Of a stretch of 64,000 nucleotides of DNA, positions 46,434-56,887 are shown in pieces. Source of the DNA: Hibiscus mutabilis. Its lineage: Eukaryota > Streptophyta > Magnoliopsida > Malvales > Malvaceae. The stretch covers positions 48,039,392 to 48,103,391 of the forward strand of contig CM033732.1 in assembly GCA_019671005.1 (NCBI GenBank). Reading direction: 5' to 3'. Every line of letters begins with the position of its first letter. Within the stretch, counting starts at the first letter, position 1. The notes beneath the pieces are model-generated. The model searched no databases. It was given only the letters and a program-made list of their open reading frames with translations, and was not told the origin of the DNA. The translations under genes and the position numbers were made by a program.

Positions 46434-49324
46434 TCAGACCTTCAAAGAAACCTTCTGAGCAGCAAGTACTTCAGCTTCGAGAGTTGGCTCGTACAATAAT
46501 GTAGTTTCTGCCAGCAACGATGTCACAACGTACGGGTCCATGTTCGAAGCCGGGCGCCGGTCTTCCAAGTAACCTATCAATGAAGCAATGAAAGAACAAC
46601 ATTATAAAGTTTGATGTCAACAAATTATAGTTTTTAGCATCCTTCTACGGATCCTAAATATAAATAGTTGAGCTTTTTACAATATGCATAAACAGCCTAT
46701 TTAATAACATATCAGAAATACCGAGTTCGAAGTTTAATATTTTCACCTAGTTGTTAAATTGCAACCCCATTGATCGTTCACTTGGCTTGCAAGTTAGAGG
46801 ACATGTTGGAACTTAAATATAACTATTAGAATATTTATAGATGGTAGTACCTTTTCCATTCTTCTCGGTGTCTCGCCCAACTCGCATTGAGCAACCGCGA
46901 TTAGCCACTCCCTGCAAGTTCAAACACGAAACATTAAAGAAATTATCTTAAGTTTTCCATGGCTTCCATTGGAAGACATAGATATCTCATGAAACGTACC
47001 CTGAAAACGTGTCGATGTTGGCTGTTTCATGCTGTCCTGTCAGTCTTCTCTCATTTCCTTCACCATAAGCACTAATATGCTCCTTGTGGCGAAGCGACAA
47101 ATTCAGAATTGCTTTCTTTATAACTTTGAAGCCTCCTTCTTCCCGCATGATCTTTGTACTGCGTTAAGAAATCCGTTTTGTTGTTATTCAAAGTGCTACA
47201 ATTTTGATTTACCAAAGAAGGCATATAACTCCCAAAGTTGCAAATGGAACTTAGAAAAGTGAGGAGCAAGACCTGTAATTGGTGTGGCATCCGGCACCAT
47301 TCCAGTCACCCTAGCAAGAGGAAATCGAATTGAGCAAACCCTTTGATGGACTAATAGTCAGAAGCGAATGTCGCGGAATGTTACATTACCTCAATTGGCT
47401 TAGGATCAAGGGAGAGAACAACGCCAGCTTGTTCGGTGATTCTCTATAAGAATAGAGGAAACTATTGGTAAGTTATCGTACCAATCGACAAATATGTAAG
47501 GATGATCAATGTTAAAACAGTTTTCTCTGCTTGAATTTGTTTAAACGAAGCCTATGTATATTTTTTTATCAGTAAACAGCTTTTTTATGTATAGATGCTG
47601 CAAAGGTGGAATTTTGCAGTGGTCTTTCCATAACGAAATCATATGGAGAAGAAATACCTCAAGAATGTATGGAGAACACCAGATATGATCTCCAGCTTCA
47701 ATACCAACACTTGGACCTACTTGATACTCCCACTGAATAGTAATTCACAGAATCAAAGTGGTGATAACTAATGAACAATTGAACAAGCAAGCATGGCTGC
47801 AACAGTACTTCGTTTTCATTAGCAAGATGAGAGGGACTCGAAGGAAGCAGACCTGGCCGGGCATAACCTCCCCATTGGTGCCACTGATGTTAATGCCGGC
47901 ATATAAGCAAGCTTTGTAATGAGCATCCGAGATGTCACGCCCGAATGGCTTGTCAGCTCCAGCTCCACAGAAATAAGGACCCTGAATTTGGCACCAAACA
48001 ACCATGCTGATGTATAAGTTCATGTACGACTATATTATCGACATGAATTTACGGACCTCTACAACTGTTTTGCCATCATATAAAATTGAGTCATATTATT
48101 ACCTGAGGACCAGGGTAGCCACCAACGGGCCAACCCAAAGGCCATTTCACGTTTTGTTGAAGTAAAGTGTACTCTTGCTCAATCCCAAACCTAATCAAAA
48201 AGGTAAAGGGCGTTTCCTTTTGTATGAATGCCAAGATAGGATAAAAGCGAATACAAGATTGCGATATAAATCTCAAACAATCCGAATTTAAACGAAAGAA
48301 GAAGATGGTTGAAATAAGTAATTCGTACCATGGTACTTCTTCTACCACCTTCTTGTTACTGAAAATCTCAGCAGCTCTGGCACGCTTGTTTGTGGGAATG
48401 GGCTCACCAGCTGGTGTGTAAGCATCACAAGTTACCTTTGTGAAACACATAAGAAAATGTTAACCAAACTATATAATTTACTTACAAAACTTTCAACAAC
48501 TTGCAAGAAAATTATAATTACATGCGTTCAATAATACTTACCAAGATATTGTTACCTCCTCGGAAAGGGTCCTTAAAGATTGCTTGAGGGGCTGGAAGAA
48601 GTTTTCAGTCAAAATGGTGTTTTGATGATAACAAGCAGTAAAGGAAGTTATAGATTTCTTTTAAAAGGTCTTACTATATAATAACTTCACTATCGTCTCC
48701 AGGTGCTTGTCCGGTACTTGATCCATCGTAATTCCACTTGGGAAGCTCAGAGGGATGTTCAACCGGCTTTGAAGTGTCTGCAAATTGTAAGAAGGCACAA
48801 AGAAATGTAAGGAAAAACGAAATACCGGATTGAAACTTACACAAATTTAGTTCTAATATTGTTCTTACCCTGGTCTTGCTACGCATATCAATTCCACTGC
48901 CTCCTATCCTTTTTCAATGCAGAAGCAGCAGTAATTGAGGTACAAGGAAAATTGCCATCTTAAATCTACATTCGAACATTGATTTCATAATGCTTATCTA
49001 TTTTTCCAAAGTACCTTGTTCAACACATATTTTATTTGAAACATAGATAAAATGTGTTACAAAGATGATCTACCAAATATATTCAGCAATGATCTTGTCA
49101 GTGTATGGAGTGGCGTCCATGTTCAATAGCTTCTCTATCCTGTTGACAGTGCTGTTCTCGGACAAGGCGAGCACTCTAAATTTGCCAGAGCTTTTAGCTG
49201 CTCCTTTCCTGTTCTGTTTCAGTACCAGAGGACTCCACATTTTCGTCGCAACGGGACTTCCGAAGGTTGAGGTCTTTGGTAGTCTCATTTGCCATTGAGT
49301 CGAGGGTGCTAAAATCTGTGCCAT
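46434..49324 (-). CDS. GLN2: Chloroplast glutamine synthetase GS2, with three single-base indels
   Basis: Glutamine synthetase joins ammonium to glutamate using ATP; the plastid form reassimilates photorespiratory ammonium. Thirteen minus-strand exons: 49074-49324, 48869-48908, 48675-48777, 48542-48591, 48329-48435, 48103-48190, 47853-47981, 47658-47732, 47390-47443, 47273-47310, 47000-47158, 46851-46911, 46434-46573. A Ser/Lys-rich transit peptide of about 50 residues and the C-terminal LAAQKVSLKV extension mark GS2. Core words: PKWNYDGSSTGQAPG, GIEQEYTLLQ, GDWNGAGCHTNY, NERRLTGQHET, GCSIRVGRDTEKNGKG. Normal phasing would give 431 residues. As written, exon 3 starts one base short, exon 4 has one extra C, and exon 11 lacks one base before its donor. 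The first two cancel but put the YDGSS segment out of frame; the third shifts the C-terminus. It is either a decaying gene or carries sequence errors. Confidence 0.9.
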
Positions 49325-50560
49325 TTCCCCCTTCTCCCAAATGAGAGAAATCAAACAAGTTAAACATCAAGTCATCAACACATCAAACAGAAGAAGAAAA
49401 AGAAAGGCATAGAATCAGATTTTTAATGCAGATTATGCAAGAAGAAAAGACCTCATTCTCGCCGGAATAAGGGCTATGACTAGATCAAATTGTGAAGATT
49501 TAATTTACACCTTTCCACCAAGATGGTATACATACACATATATAAATAAGGCTAATACAAAATCACAAAGGATCAAATGAACGAATCCGATTGGTTCATG
49601 CGGTCACTATTAAAAGGTGGCATTCAACAAGTATAGATTTCGAACCATCTTCAACTCATTGTCCTATTCCTACTTCCTAGATCCTTTATACCGAGAAAGA
49701 CAAACGAAATGAACAATGGTATAAAAGACCATTATCTCTGCCTGTTCAACTCATGGTCAGATTAAATATAGGAGCACAAACATGTTCTTGAACTTTTAGA
49801 ACACAAAAGGGTGTCTTATTAACACAACATTATTTAGCAAATAAGTAGTAGAAAGCAAAGAATTTTACATCCACCAATCTTCAGCTAAGTGGATCATGTA
49901 CAAGCCTTAATGGATAGGGACTAGACCTAGTGATTTGTGCTCTCTCCTTGATGGAGGAGCTGCTGGTCCAAAGCTCCAAATCCCAACCACTAATCCTTTA
50001 TCAGCAGGAAAACTTTGGCAATAACTGGGGGGGGGGGGACCAGTCAAATAACTCTCCTTATTTCAATCAACAAAAGGTTCACAAGGGAAAACACTTTAGC
50101 CTAGTTGGTTCAAGCTCCAATGAATCTGGGTTCCAATCAAAACATCCATCTCTCTTTGAACAAAAGAGATCTGAAAGTGAACTTATAATGTAACTTTGAT
50201 AACCACCAACTCACATTAGTAGGGTAAGACTCATTGAACATAACCATATATAGTTCATATACAAGTGAAAAGTGCAGTGATTACAGCATGATCATGTTGT
50301 CATGAAAGTCATTTGATCCCATAAGTGCATAATATGAAGCACAAAGATTCCAAACCAAATAACAGTAAGATGAAGAGAGAACTGACCTGTGAAGTGTCTG
50401 AAAAATGGTCTGACAAGGAACCAAGAAAAATGGGTGTTGCTGGGATTGCTGCAGAAGGAGAAGAAAAGAAGAAAGAAAGGAGACAATGAGGGAGAGTGGA
50501 CTGAAACATAATTTATAAGTGCAAAATAGAAGTCTAAACAAGAGGTGGTTTATAGGGAAA
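49325..50560 (-). promoter_or_regulatory. GS2 leader and promoter candidate
   Basis: Upstream of the GS2 start on the minus strand. CACTTCACAG|GTCAGTTCTC near 50394 looks like the donor of a leader intron ending close to the ATG; the acceptor is not clear. Two TATA-like words precede it: CCTATAAACC (TATAAA at 50549-50554) and CTTATAAATT (about 50511-50520). Pyrimidine-rich sequence just downstream (50450-50500) is typical of a plant leader. The open frames in this stretch resemble no known proteins. Confidence 0.45.
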
Positions 50561-51019
50561 AGGACTTGTAGGCGTTTGAGGAGCAGATAGGGATATGTTG
50601 TGAGTGGAGGAGATTGGTTTTTGGTCTCTTTGGTGCCACCAAGGGGAAAGCTTTGGTTGTACATCAAAATTTTTAGATGAAAATATGCAGAGCTTATCTC
50701 ATTCATCAAGTAGAAAATTACTAGAATTTGACTATTGGAAAAAATAATATTTTTCAAATATAAAATTCTAGGTAAAACTAGATAATTAATAAGTTGGCAG
50801 CTATCTTATAATGTGGATAGATTTTTTTATAAAATGACTAGCTTTTTTAATGTTTATCAAATTAGAGAATATTAAAAGATATGATTATATTTGTTTTATT
50901 TGTAATATTTCATTATATGAAAATATACATGATAATAGTGTAAATTTTGAGTACCAATTGTGACAAATAATGATTACTGTTAATATTAAATGTTTTGATG
51001 GATTAAAGATAATTATGAT

Positions 51020-51090
51020 AGACATCTGCAGTATTCGATCTGGATTAGTCAGTCAATTGTTGGATACGAGTGGTTAACCAATAAAAATAA
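51020..51090 (+). mobile_element. SINE 3' end fragment
   Basis: CGATCTGGATTAGTCAGTC followed by GAGTGGTTAACCAATAAAAA resembles the 3' half of the minus-strand SINE at 27535-27636 (CGATCTGGATTAGTC ... GTGGTTAAACAAAAAAAG). The 5' half is absent. Confidence 0.45.
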
Positions 51091-51119
51091 TATTATGAGA
51101 AATTAATAAAGGTCTGTAT

Positions 51120-51310
51120 GTACCTACGTGGTTGGTCCAAGTGGCAAGTAGCTTGGTATCGCTTAAGTAAGCTTCGAGTTTGAGACCTTGTGTATGCAAA
51201 AAAATTTCGTTGAAATACTCACCTATCAAAAATCAAATGTGCGATGCGAGTCAATTCAGATTAATCAGGGCAACGCCCTAATAAACATGAAGGCCAGCCA
51301 AAAAAACAAA
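51120..51310 (+). mobile_element. tRNA-derived SINE, plus copy
   Basis: Box A-like GGTTGGTCCAAGTGGCAAG and box B-like CGAGTTTGAGACC lie about 40 bases apart, followed by a tRNA-unrelated body ending CAGATTAATCAGGG and an A-rich tail (CCAAAAAAACAAAGG). The inverted relative at 51573-51729 shares the word order, including TATCGCTTAAGTA. Confidence 0.65.
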
Positions 51311-51572
51311 GGTTATTTGTGTAAACAAGGGCCGAATAGGTATTAAGTCAATTGTGTATAAATACGTGTTTAAACCTTTTACTGTAATTTAATATTTCCA
51401 ATTATTCTATTCTTTGAAATATATTTTTTCTTGATGCAATTTTTTCTGTTAATTTGGTCGAATAATTAGAACTTTCATCCATGAAATACAGGGCGAATCT
51501 ATTTAGAGGGACGGGATTTATTTATAAAAATTTGAAGAGTTCAAATGTATTTTTTCCCTCTCGGTTTTCAGG

Positions 51573-51729
51573 ACTTAGCCTTGATTAATCCGAATCAAAC
51601 TCGCGTCGTACATCTGACTTTACTAGGTGAGTCTCGCAACTGGGATTTTCTATATACACAATGTCTCGAACTCGAAACATACTTAAGCGATATCAAATTG
51701 TTTACTACTTAAACCAACCTCGTTGGTCA
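51573..51729 (-). mobile_element. tRNA-derived SINE, minus copy
   Basis: On the minus strand: GAGGTTGGTTTAAGTAGTAA, then TATCGCTTAAGTATG, then box B-like CGAGTTCGAGACA, then GACTCACCTAGTAAAGTC and CGGATTAATCAAGG. The order matches the plus copy at 51120, with many substitutions. Confidence 0.62.
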
Positions 51730-51910
51730 AATATATTTTTATTGTGGTTTTAATTTTTAATTTTATAATTTTTAAAGGATTAAAACGTTACTTTATTCAT
51801 GTATTAAACAAAATTTTATAATTTTAAAGGTTAAAACTACAAAAAAAATTTAATTTAAGGGATCATCACCCCTACCAATTTTTTAAAGTTAATAACTGGT
51901 ATCTAACTTA

Positions 51911-52060
51911 TTGACTGACTAATTCGGATCAGGTACTGTATAGGCCTATTATGGGGGCGATCCTCCTAACTCAATTTACTCCATTCGTAATACCAGAGTT
52001 CAAATTTCTAATCTTGCTTAAAAAATTTAGTATCTCATCTTACTAGACCAACCGGTTGTC
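51911..52060 (-). mobile_element. Diverged SINE copy
   Basis: On the minus strand: CAACCGGTTGGTCTAGTAAG, a box B-like TTTGAACTCTGG, and a 3' part with CCTGATCCGAATTAGTCAG. It shares the general plan and the ATTAGTCAG-type 3' word with the neighbouring SINEs but is older. Confidence 0.45.
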
Positions 52061-52986
52061 GATCCTTTAATTTCACCCATGAGGGAATAGTTAATGATGT
52101 TGCCTGTAATGCATGTGCTAGTGGTCAACGCCCTACTACCAACCCCTTCATGTGGTTCAAGATTGCATATAGAGTTGTGTTATTGTCCTCCAAATTCGTT
52201 TGTTTAATTGTATTTTAGACGGTTGATAGTTTTAAAATTATTATAATTAAATTTTTGTTTTTTCTAATTTTTTTGATTTATTATTTTTAGAAATTTTTAG
52301 TTAAAATTAATAAAATTAAGTTTTAAATCTTATTTTTTAGTTTAATTATTTTTAAGACTTTTAAATTTTAAAATTTGTGAATTAAACCTAAAATTTCTTA
52401 TTTTTATAGTTTATTTGCTTTTTAAAACTTCATTTATTTTAAAATTAATCAATTCCTCTCCTTATAATTCAATTATGACGTCATCCCGAATGTAGTTCTA
52501 CAAGTAGATCAAAGAAGGTTTTGTAAATTGTTGCATTAGTTTACTATTAAATGCTTATCGGAGACCACTTACAAAAATAACATGACAATATATGTATGTA
52601 TGGAAAAATTATTAGACGAGCCTGGTTCTTCACGTCATCCATGGTCTCATCTAATAACATTTTTTCATGTTATTTTTTTCTAAGGTGAATCTTCACCTCT
52701 TTCCTACATGTCAATGAAATGGATGGACCTTATTGGCTGGGACCACGGATGGCTTGGTGAGCCGGATCCATCTAATAATTTATCGTATGGAAGAGTGGCG
52801 ATAACTAATTACGAGTTGACTTTTTTTTGAACAATTTTTATTTAGAAAATAGGAGGGAAAATTTATCTCTAATAAGTTTCGAACCCACAATCTAAAAGAA
52901 AATGAAAAATATCAACTGAGAGCTTTTACCATTTAATTTAGAGATTGTTAACAATTATGAGTTAAACTTAAAACGTCTCTTGTACT

Positions 52987-53466
52987 TAGGGATAATCATT
53001 TTACCCGACTCGATATGGTTCCAACCTGACTCGACCCGACTCTATCGGACTGATTTTTTTAATAAAAAAATCAGGTTCGGGTCAGGTCGATTCATGTTTT
53101 TATTAAGGGTGAAGTTGTGTCGTGTCGGGTCGGGTTTAGGGTGGAAAATATCTGACCCGACTCGGAAGTAATTGTGTAATTTTCCCCTAAAATTTTAAAT
53201 ATATTTATAATAATACCCCCTCTTTATATATTTTTTGTAATTAGGTCCTTAAAATTGAATTTGTATTTACAATTTAGTCCTAAAATTATATTTTTTTATG
53301 ATTAAGACCCCTAAAATTATTTTTTACAATTAAGTCCCTAAAATTAATTTTTTTTCTATAATTCGGGTCGAGTTTTTTTTTAAAGAATATGTTCGAGTCG
53401 AGTTTATGGTATTTATTTTCGGATCGAGTTTGGGTGGGTCAAAAACCCGACCCGTACCCATCCCTA
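52987..53466. mobile_element. hAT-like MITE rich in CCCGAC/GTCGGG (480 bp)
   Basis: Ends TAGGGATAATC and CCCATCCCTA give a TAGGGAT terminal inverted repeat. A perfect eight-base target duplication CTTGTACT flanks it (52979-52986 and 53467-53474). The subterminal regions carry repeated ACCCGAC and TCGGGTC words in opposite orientation on the two sides; the centre is AT-rich with repeated AATTAAGTCCCTAAAATT words. No coding frame. Confidence 0.9.
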
Positions 53467-53478
53467 CTTGTACTATTA

Positions 53479-53500
53479 ATATATATATATATATATATAT
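53479..53500. repeat. (AT)n microsatellite
   Basis: About 22 bases of alternating AT just outside the hAT MITE target duplication. Confidence 0.9.
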
Positions 53501-54484
53501 CACTTTATGAATAAGACTCCACAGAGATAAAATTTGATCCGAACTACGTAAGCAAATTTCTATGTCAATTATTTACTCTCTTTTTTGTTACCAATGTTTT
53601 CTGTAATGACCACTACTCAAACCACAATAAGACAACCAATGCTAGCAGCCAACAGGTTAGGCAAAAACAGTATATATATATATTTGGAAAATTTGTGATA
53701 ATCTGAAAACTTTGAGGTATATCTTCAATAGATAAAGATGGAAAATCGAATTACAAAATTATCGTTTCATATTCTACTGTATGAGATCTTTACAACAATA
53801 TCTTATATGCTCAAATTGGTTGAGTGATGAATGAGAAATTGATACTCAAAGTAGGCAACTTGCAAAGATTGGTGAGGAAATAGTAAGCTTGAATCTCATA
53901 TTGATTAGAGACCAAATATAAAAAAGTATATATAATGGAACCAACCAAAGAGTCGTTGAATAAGTTTATTAAAGATTTTGCTTTGCACATAAACATAGGA
54001 CTATAAATCAAGCTTGTGGGTGCACGTGCACAATGTGGGTGATCTTAAATGTTTAGATCAAATGGGCCTAGCATAGATTTTTTTTACAGTGATAGAAGAA
54101 TGCAAGCTTCTAGTTCGTGATCTCTACATTTGTGCTGCTACAGAGGATCATCCAATTGTTGTATTTTATGAGACATAAGACGGATTTTCTCAAGCACCAC
54201 AGGAGTGGCTGAATTTGTCTTAAAAAAACTTTGTTTTCACAGGTCTCAACTTGTACTCTGTTATTTTCTCCGTTATGTATTTTCATTTACTAAATTTCTT
54301 TATATATATATATATATATTTTTTTCTTTCTTTCAGTTTCGGATTATTATCATCATCATTATTTTATTACTAGCACCCAACATATATATAGCATCTGAAT
54401 AGATGAAAATGAACACATATTCATATGTGAGAATCATGTAACGATTGATGAGATTTACCTGGTGGCAGGGTCGCCTCAGATAGG

Positions 54485-54540
54485 GAGCAATATGAGCGAC
54501 CGCTCAGGTTTCGAGCAATATGAGCGACCGCTCAGGTTTC
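54485..54540. repeat. 28-bp tandem repeat with GAGCGACCGCTC palindrome
   Basis: Two exact copies (54485-54512 and 54513-54540) of a unit beginning GAGCAATATGAGCGACCG and ending CTCAGGTTTC. Each holds the near-palindrome GAGCGACCGCTC in otherwise AT-rich sequence. Confidence 0.93.
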
Positions 54541-56041
54541 TATCTTATATCTTCACAACTTAAATAATTTTTAAGTGATTATCTTGTAAGTTAGTGGTTG
54601 TTACTTATTGTTTTAGTTGTATTTAAGGTGTTTTCTAAACAAAACAATAAAAATGATAGTTTATTGATGAAATACTGAATTAATTGTTAAAGAAATAGAA
54701 TATGCTTTCGTTTTACATTGATTCATTTTTGAGTTTTTACTCAAGACCTCGAAAATATCCGAGACAGCCTGGTGTTATCATACAAGACAATAAAGGGAAG
54801 TGGTTGGTGGTGGATGGATTGCAGTTGCAACATAAATGTTTGGTTACCTTACCTAAACGTATCGATTGAATGCGATGATTTATCAACGGTTCAAATGTTA
54901 TAAATGAAAGATATGATATGTTCCAAGAAGCAAACGTGGTGGTTGATATTGTGGTAAGAGAATCGGTTAAAAGAAGACCAAGATTACATATTTTATATAA
55001 GATTCTTTATTCTATACGCTAATGATATAAACAAAAGGTTTCTATAAGCGTCTTAGTTTTAAATTTTAGGGATTCATTTTAAAGTTTAGAGCTTAAGAAT
55101 TTAGGACTTGTAAATAACATTTAGGGTTTATAGATTAAAACCTAAAACCCTAACTTTATTACCCTAATCTCTGAGCTCTAAGGTTGAATAATGTGTTTGT
55201 TCTGATATTGTTTGGTTCTCTCAATTTCCATGGAGAGTTTGTTTCTTGTGATATCCTTTTAGTTTTAGGACTTTGATTCTCTTTTTGCAACTAAAATAAG
55301 AATATATTAAAATTTTATGAAATTAATAGAAAAAATCAATTTCAAAATTGAAAATACACATTAGATTGTGCAAAAAAAATTGACAAACCTAATCCGAACT
55401 CAAAATCCAAAAAATTGATTTGAAAATTCAGTTTTTTGTACGATTTCGTTGTTGAGAACATTATTTCGGTTACGGTTTATAATTTTGAGCAAAATTCAGT
55501 AGTTGATCAGACCGATTATCTACGATATTTGTAAATTTTATATATTAGAATATCGTGTAATTCAAAGATTTTTTATATGCCTTAGATTATCTGAAAACTT
55601 TTTGGACCCACAACCAAATCAATATTAAATTTAATATTTTTAATAAGCGAAATAAAAAACTATTAATCAAGTCGAACTGAATCTTTCAATTAATCAATCA
55701 ATCATTTAGTACGATTTAAGATCGAGAATTTAGCAATCCAAATTTAATAGTTAACCAAAATAATTTGTTAATAATTAACTGAACCCGATTTTACACACCT
55801 CTAATACACATTAAACAAAACAGAAAATTAAATTATAATAAAAAGACTAAATCCGAACTATAATTCGATCCGGCCCATAAACACTTCTTCCTGTAATGGT
55901 CTTGGTCATGAAGAATTAATGGATTGAATTGTGAGCTTGAGCATTTTGGGGAATTGGACTCTTAGACTGAGAAAATTAAGGCCTACTTTCCTTTGCACCA
56001 AACAAACCAAATCCCAAAACCAAAAGAACCAATTTGATTTT

Positions 56042-56286
56042 GGAAAAAACTTTGATACACAGGCAGTGTAAATTTTAATTTATACGTATTTTTTAGTTTT
56101 AGGGATTAGAGTTTTAGTTTAGGGTTTAAAGTTTAGAGGTTTATGTTGTAGGGTTTAGAGTTTAATAATAGTTTTTAGAATTTAGTGTATAAAGTTTAAG
56201 GTTTAGAATTTAATTTTTTAAAATTAAAATTTAAAATTTTATAGTGTAAATATATAAACTTATGTACGGGCCGGTTTAACTTTCCC
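56042..56286 (-). mobile_element. Foldback MITE with telomere-like interior, copy 3 (decayed)
   Basis: The left end GGAAAAAACTTTGATACACAG matches the family terminus. The right end (GTTTAACTTTCCC) is eroded. The interior runs TTTAGGGTTTAAAGTTTAG, so the element is inverted relative to copies 1 and 2. No clear target duplication remains. Confidence 0.72.
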
Positions 56287-56887
56287 TTTGGAAAATTCAC
56301 AAAGAAACTTCAAGCAAAGGTTCCTTGCTTGCATTATTTAAAATTGCGTGCCATTTTGCATCCATTCGGAATTATTCACTTTTTTTTTCCAACTTTGGCG
56401 TCACGCTTTGATCAAAATAAAAAACTGCCCTTCTCGAACTTTCTCAAATTTCCCCCAATTCGTTTTCCAATCAGCCAAATACATCAATCTTTGTCCCTTA
56501 ATTCGTCTCCCGATTCTCCTGATTTCGCCGTTCTGTTTAAAATTTCATCCTTCGCCATATTTGGTTCTTGGTGTTTTATTTCGATTTCGAAATTCTCAAA
56601 TTAGGGTTCTTAAGTTCTGGTCGGAATTCACGATCGTTCGATCGGTAAAACCCTAATTCAGTTCCTACCCGTCTCAATTCATATCAAAACAAGAAATACC
56701 CGGTTCTACGATTTCTAAAAGAAAGAAGATTCACTCTTCAAAAATCTCGCTTGCCCTTTCGGATTTTAATCCCTAATTCAACCCAGAAGAATTGTGGAAA
56801 TTCGCCGATTACCCGTTTCGCTTTCGTTTTCAATCAAAATAAAAATACCCAGATAATCACGATCCCAAATTTAGCTATCCACACGTA

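Larger units (their letters stand above)
50561..56887. other. Gene-free AT-rich region with SINEs and MITEs
   Basis: No gene is supported over 6.3 kb. It contains SINE-like sequences between 51020 and 52060, a hAT MITE (52987-53466), an AT microsatellite (53479-53500), a (TA)n run (54299-54320), a 28-bp tandem repeat (54485-54540) and a foldback MITE (56042-56286). A tRNA-like box B word (GTGGGTTCGAAAC on minus, about 52886-52900) hints at another decayed SINE. The part from about 56290 is the promoter and leader of the MATH-BTB gene, with pyrimidine-rich sequence before 56888. Confidence 0.6.

Noticed and set aside
50281..50757. 158-codon minus-strand frame upstream of GS2
   Set aside because: It overlaps candidate TATA boxes and a pyrimidine-rich leader. 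It resembles no known protein and is most likely GS2 promoter and leader.
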